Positions 5,309 to 5,941 of a DNA stretch of 5,941 bases are shown in pieces (the stretch's first letter is position 1; every line of letters begins with the position of its first letter). Below the pieces are notes generated by a model. The model searched no databases. It was not told where the DNA came from and saw only the letters and a list, made by a program, of their open reading frames with translations. The stretch comes from Planctomycetota bacterium. GTDB lineage: Bacteria > Planctomycetota > UBA1135. The position numbers and the translations under genes are program-made. The stretch covers positions 1 to 5,941 of the forward strand of contig JAQBVK010000161.1 in assembly GCA_027623585.1 (NCBI GenBank), written 5' to 3'.

Positions 5309-5941
5309 TCAGTCGTTGGCCGGGGGCTGGACCTCCAGCCGCAACTCGACGTGTTTCAGCAGCAACTCAGCGGCCTTCTGGCCGGGGCGTTCCTGCAGTG
5401 CGAGCAGCAGGGCGCCCTTGGCGGTAGCCCAGCGTTCTTCGCGGATGTCGAGGTGAGCCTGCAGAAGGTGGCCGCGCCAACCGCGCACGCCGTAGGGAAC
5501 CATCGCAAGTTGTACGCCGGCTTCGTTCCAACGCTCTTGCTGGAAGAGACAGCGCGCGAGGCCGAGGCGCGCAGAGTGGCTGGTCTGATCCTTGCTGACC
5601 AAGAACCGGTAGAGGTTCTCCGACTCGGCCCAGTTGCCGATTTCCTCGGCAGCGCGCGCGGCGGATTGCATGGGATCCTCATTGCGGTTCGAGCGCCCGA
5701 TGCGTTCGTCGAGGCTCGCCGGAGTGGTCACCGTCGGATCGAGCATGATGGCGCGACGGTAACTCTCGACTGCGCCGTCCAGGTCGCCTTCGGCGAGCAA
5801 AAGATCGCCAGCGGCCGCCCATGAGGAGGCGCGATTCGGATCTTCTTCCATGCGGCGCGTGACGAAATCCTTCGCGCGCTGGGTCTCGCCCAGCGCGGTG
5901 AAGTGCAGCAGGATCGAGCGCGCGAACTCAGGATCGCTTTC
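5309..5941 (-). CDS. TPR-repeat protein, 3' portion only (5' end outside window)
   Basis: The open frame enters at the window edge and gives 210 residues before a TGA at 5311-5309. The ATG at 5851-5849 is internal, because the 30 upstream codons are open and protein-like (they include SILLHFTALGETQRAKDFV). The clearest TPR unit is at partial residues 34-69, with the pattern W-AG-LLLAEGDLDGAVESYRRAI-LDP. More degenerate helical pairs follow (AEEIGNWAESENLYRFLV, LGLARCLFQQERWNEA, LLQAHLDIREERWATAKGAL). No membrane segment is visible in this part. TPR proteins are protein-interaction scaffolds, and T4P/MSHA loci often carry one (PilF/PilW pilotins, MshN). Its stop lies 10 nt before the ATPase start, so the two are probably co-transcribed and may be translationally coupled. 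A role in assembling the pilus or secretion machine is inferred from context only. The N-terminus, and so any lipobox, anchor or signal peptide, is not seen. Confidence 0.85.
   Translation of the reverse strand, partial: ESDPEFARSILLHFTALGETQRAKDFVTRRMEEDPNRASSWAAAGDLLLAEGDLDGAVESYRRAIMLDPTVTTPASLDERIGRSNRNEDPMQSAARAAEEIGNWAESENLYRFLVSKDQTSHSARLGLARCLFQQERWNEAGVQLAMVPYGVRGWRGHLLQAHLDIREERWATAKGALLLALQERPGQKAAELLLKHVELRLEVQPPAND

Noticed and set aside
4937..5824. Plus-strand open frame (295 residues) opposite the ATPase N-terminus and TPR gene
   Set aside because: It covers the antisense of two supported genes, has low-complexity Ser/Arg-rich sequence and no recognisable motif.

Overview
The window is a compact, GC-rich (clearly above 55% by eye) bacterial locus for a type II secretion / type IV pilus-like (T2SS/T4P) machine. 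All convincing genes lie on the minus strand, so transcription runs from position 5941 toward position 1. High G+C at third codon positions, tight packing (gaps of 3-10 nt and one 22-nt overlap) and the mixed T2SS/T4P/MSHA character suggest a Gram-negative, probably poorly characterised lineage. Planctomycetota, Acidobacteriota or Myxococcota are possible, but there is no rRNA or other marker here to decide.

Layout in the direction of transcription: (1) the 3' part of a tetratricopeptide repeat (TPR) protein, truncated by the window edge (5941-5309); (2) a 649-residue GspE/PilB/MshE-type secretion ATPase (5298-3349) whose first ~95 residues look like a STAS domain, followed by an MshEN-type N-domain and the full ATPase core with its zinc tetracysteine; (3) a GspF/PilC/MshG inner-membrane platform protein (3345-2200); (4-6) three prepilin-like proteins with class III signal peptides and Glu at +5, resembling GspI/PilV (2190-1759), GspH/FimT (1780-1313) and GspJ/PilW (1308-754); (7) after a 75-nt non-coding gap holding two adjacent hairpins, a PilX/GspK-like prepilin without Glu+5 (678-76), whose reading frame appears to carry two compensating indels. 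The last 75 nt (1-75) hold a hairpin and no supported gene.

How the parts fit: the TPR protein probably acts in assembly, the ATPase in the cytoplasm drives the polytopic platform protein, and the platform feeds minor pseudopilins into a periplasmic fibre, where I/H/J/K-type subunits usually form the tip complex. No GspG/PilA-like major pilin, secretin, prepilin peptidase or retraction ATPase is present, so these must lie elsewhere. The TPR-ATPase-platform-prepilin order resembles the mshN-mshE-mshG block of MSHA pilus loci.

The most unusual points are the STAS-like domain fused to the secretion ATPase upstream of a potential c-di-GMP-binding MshEN module, the compensated frameshift in the PilX-like gene, and the tandem hairpins with a T-rich tail directly before that gene.
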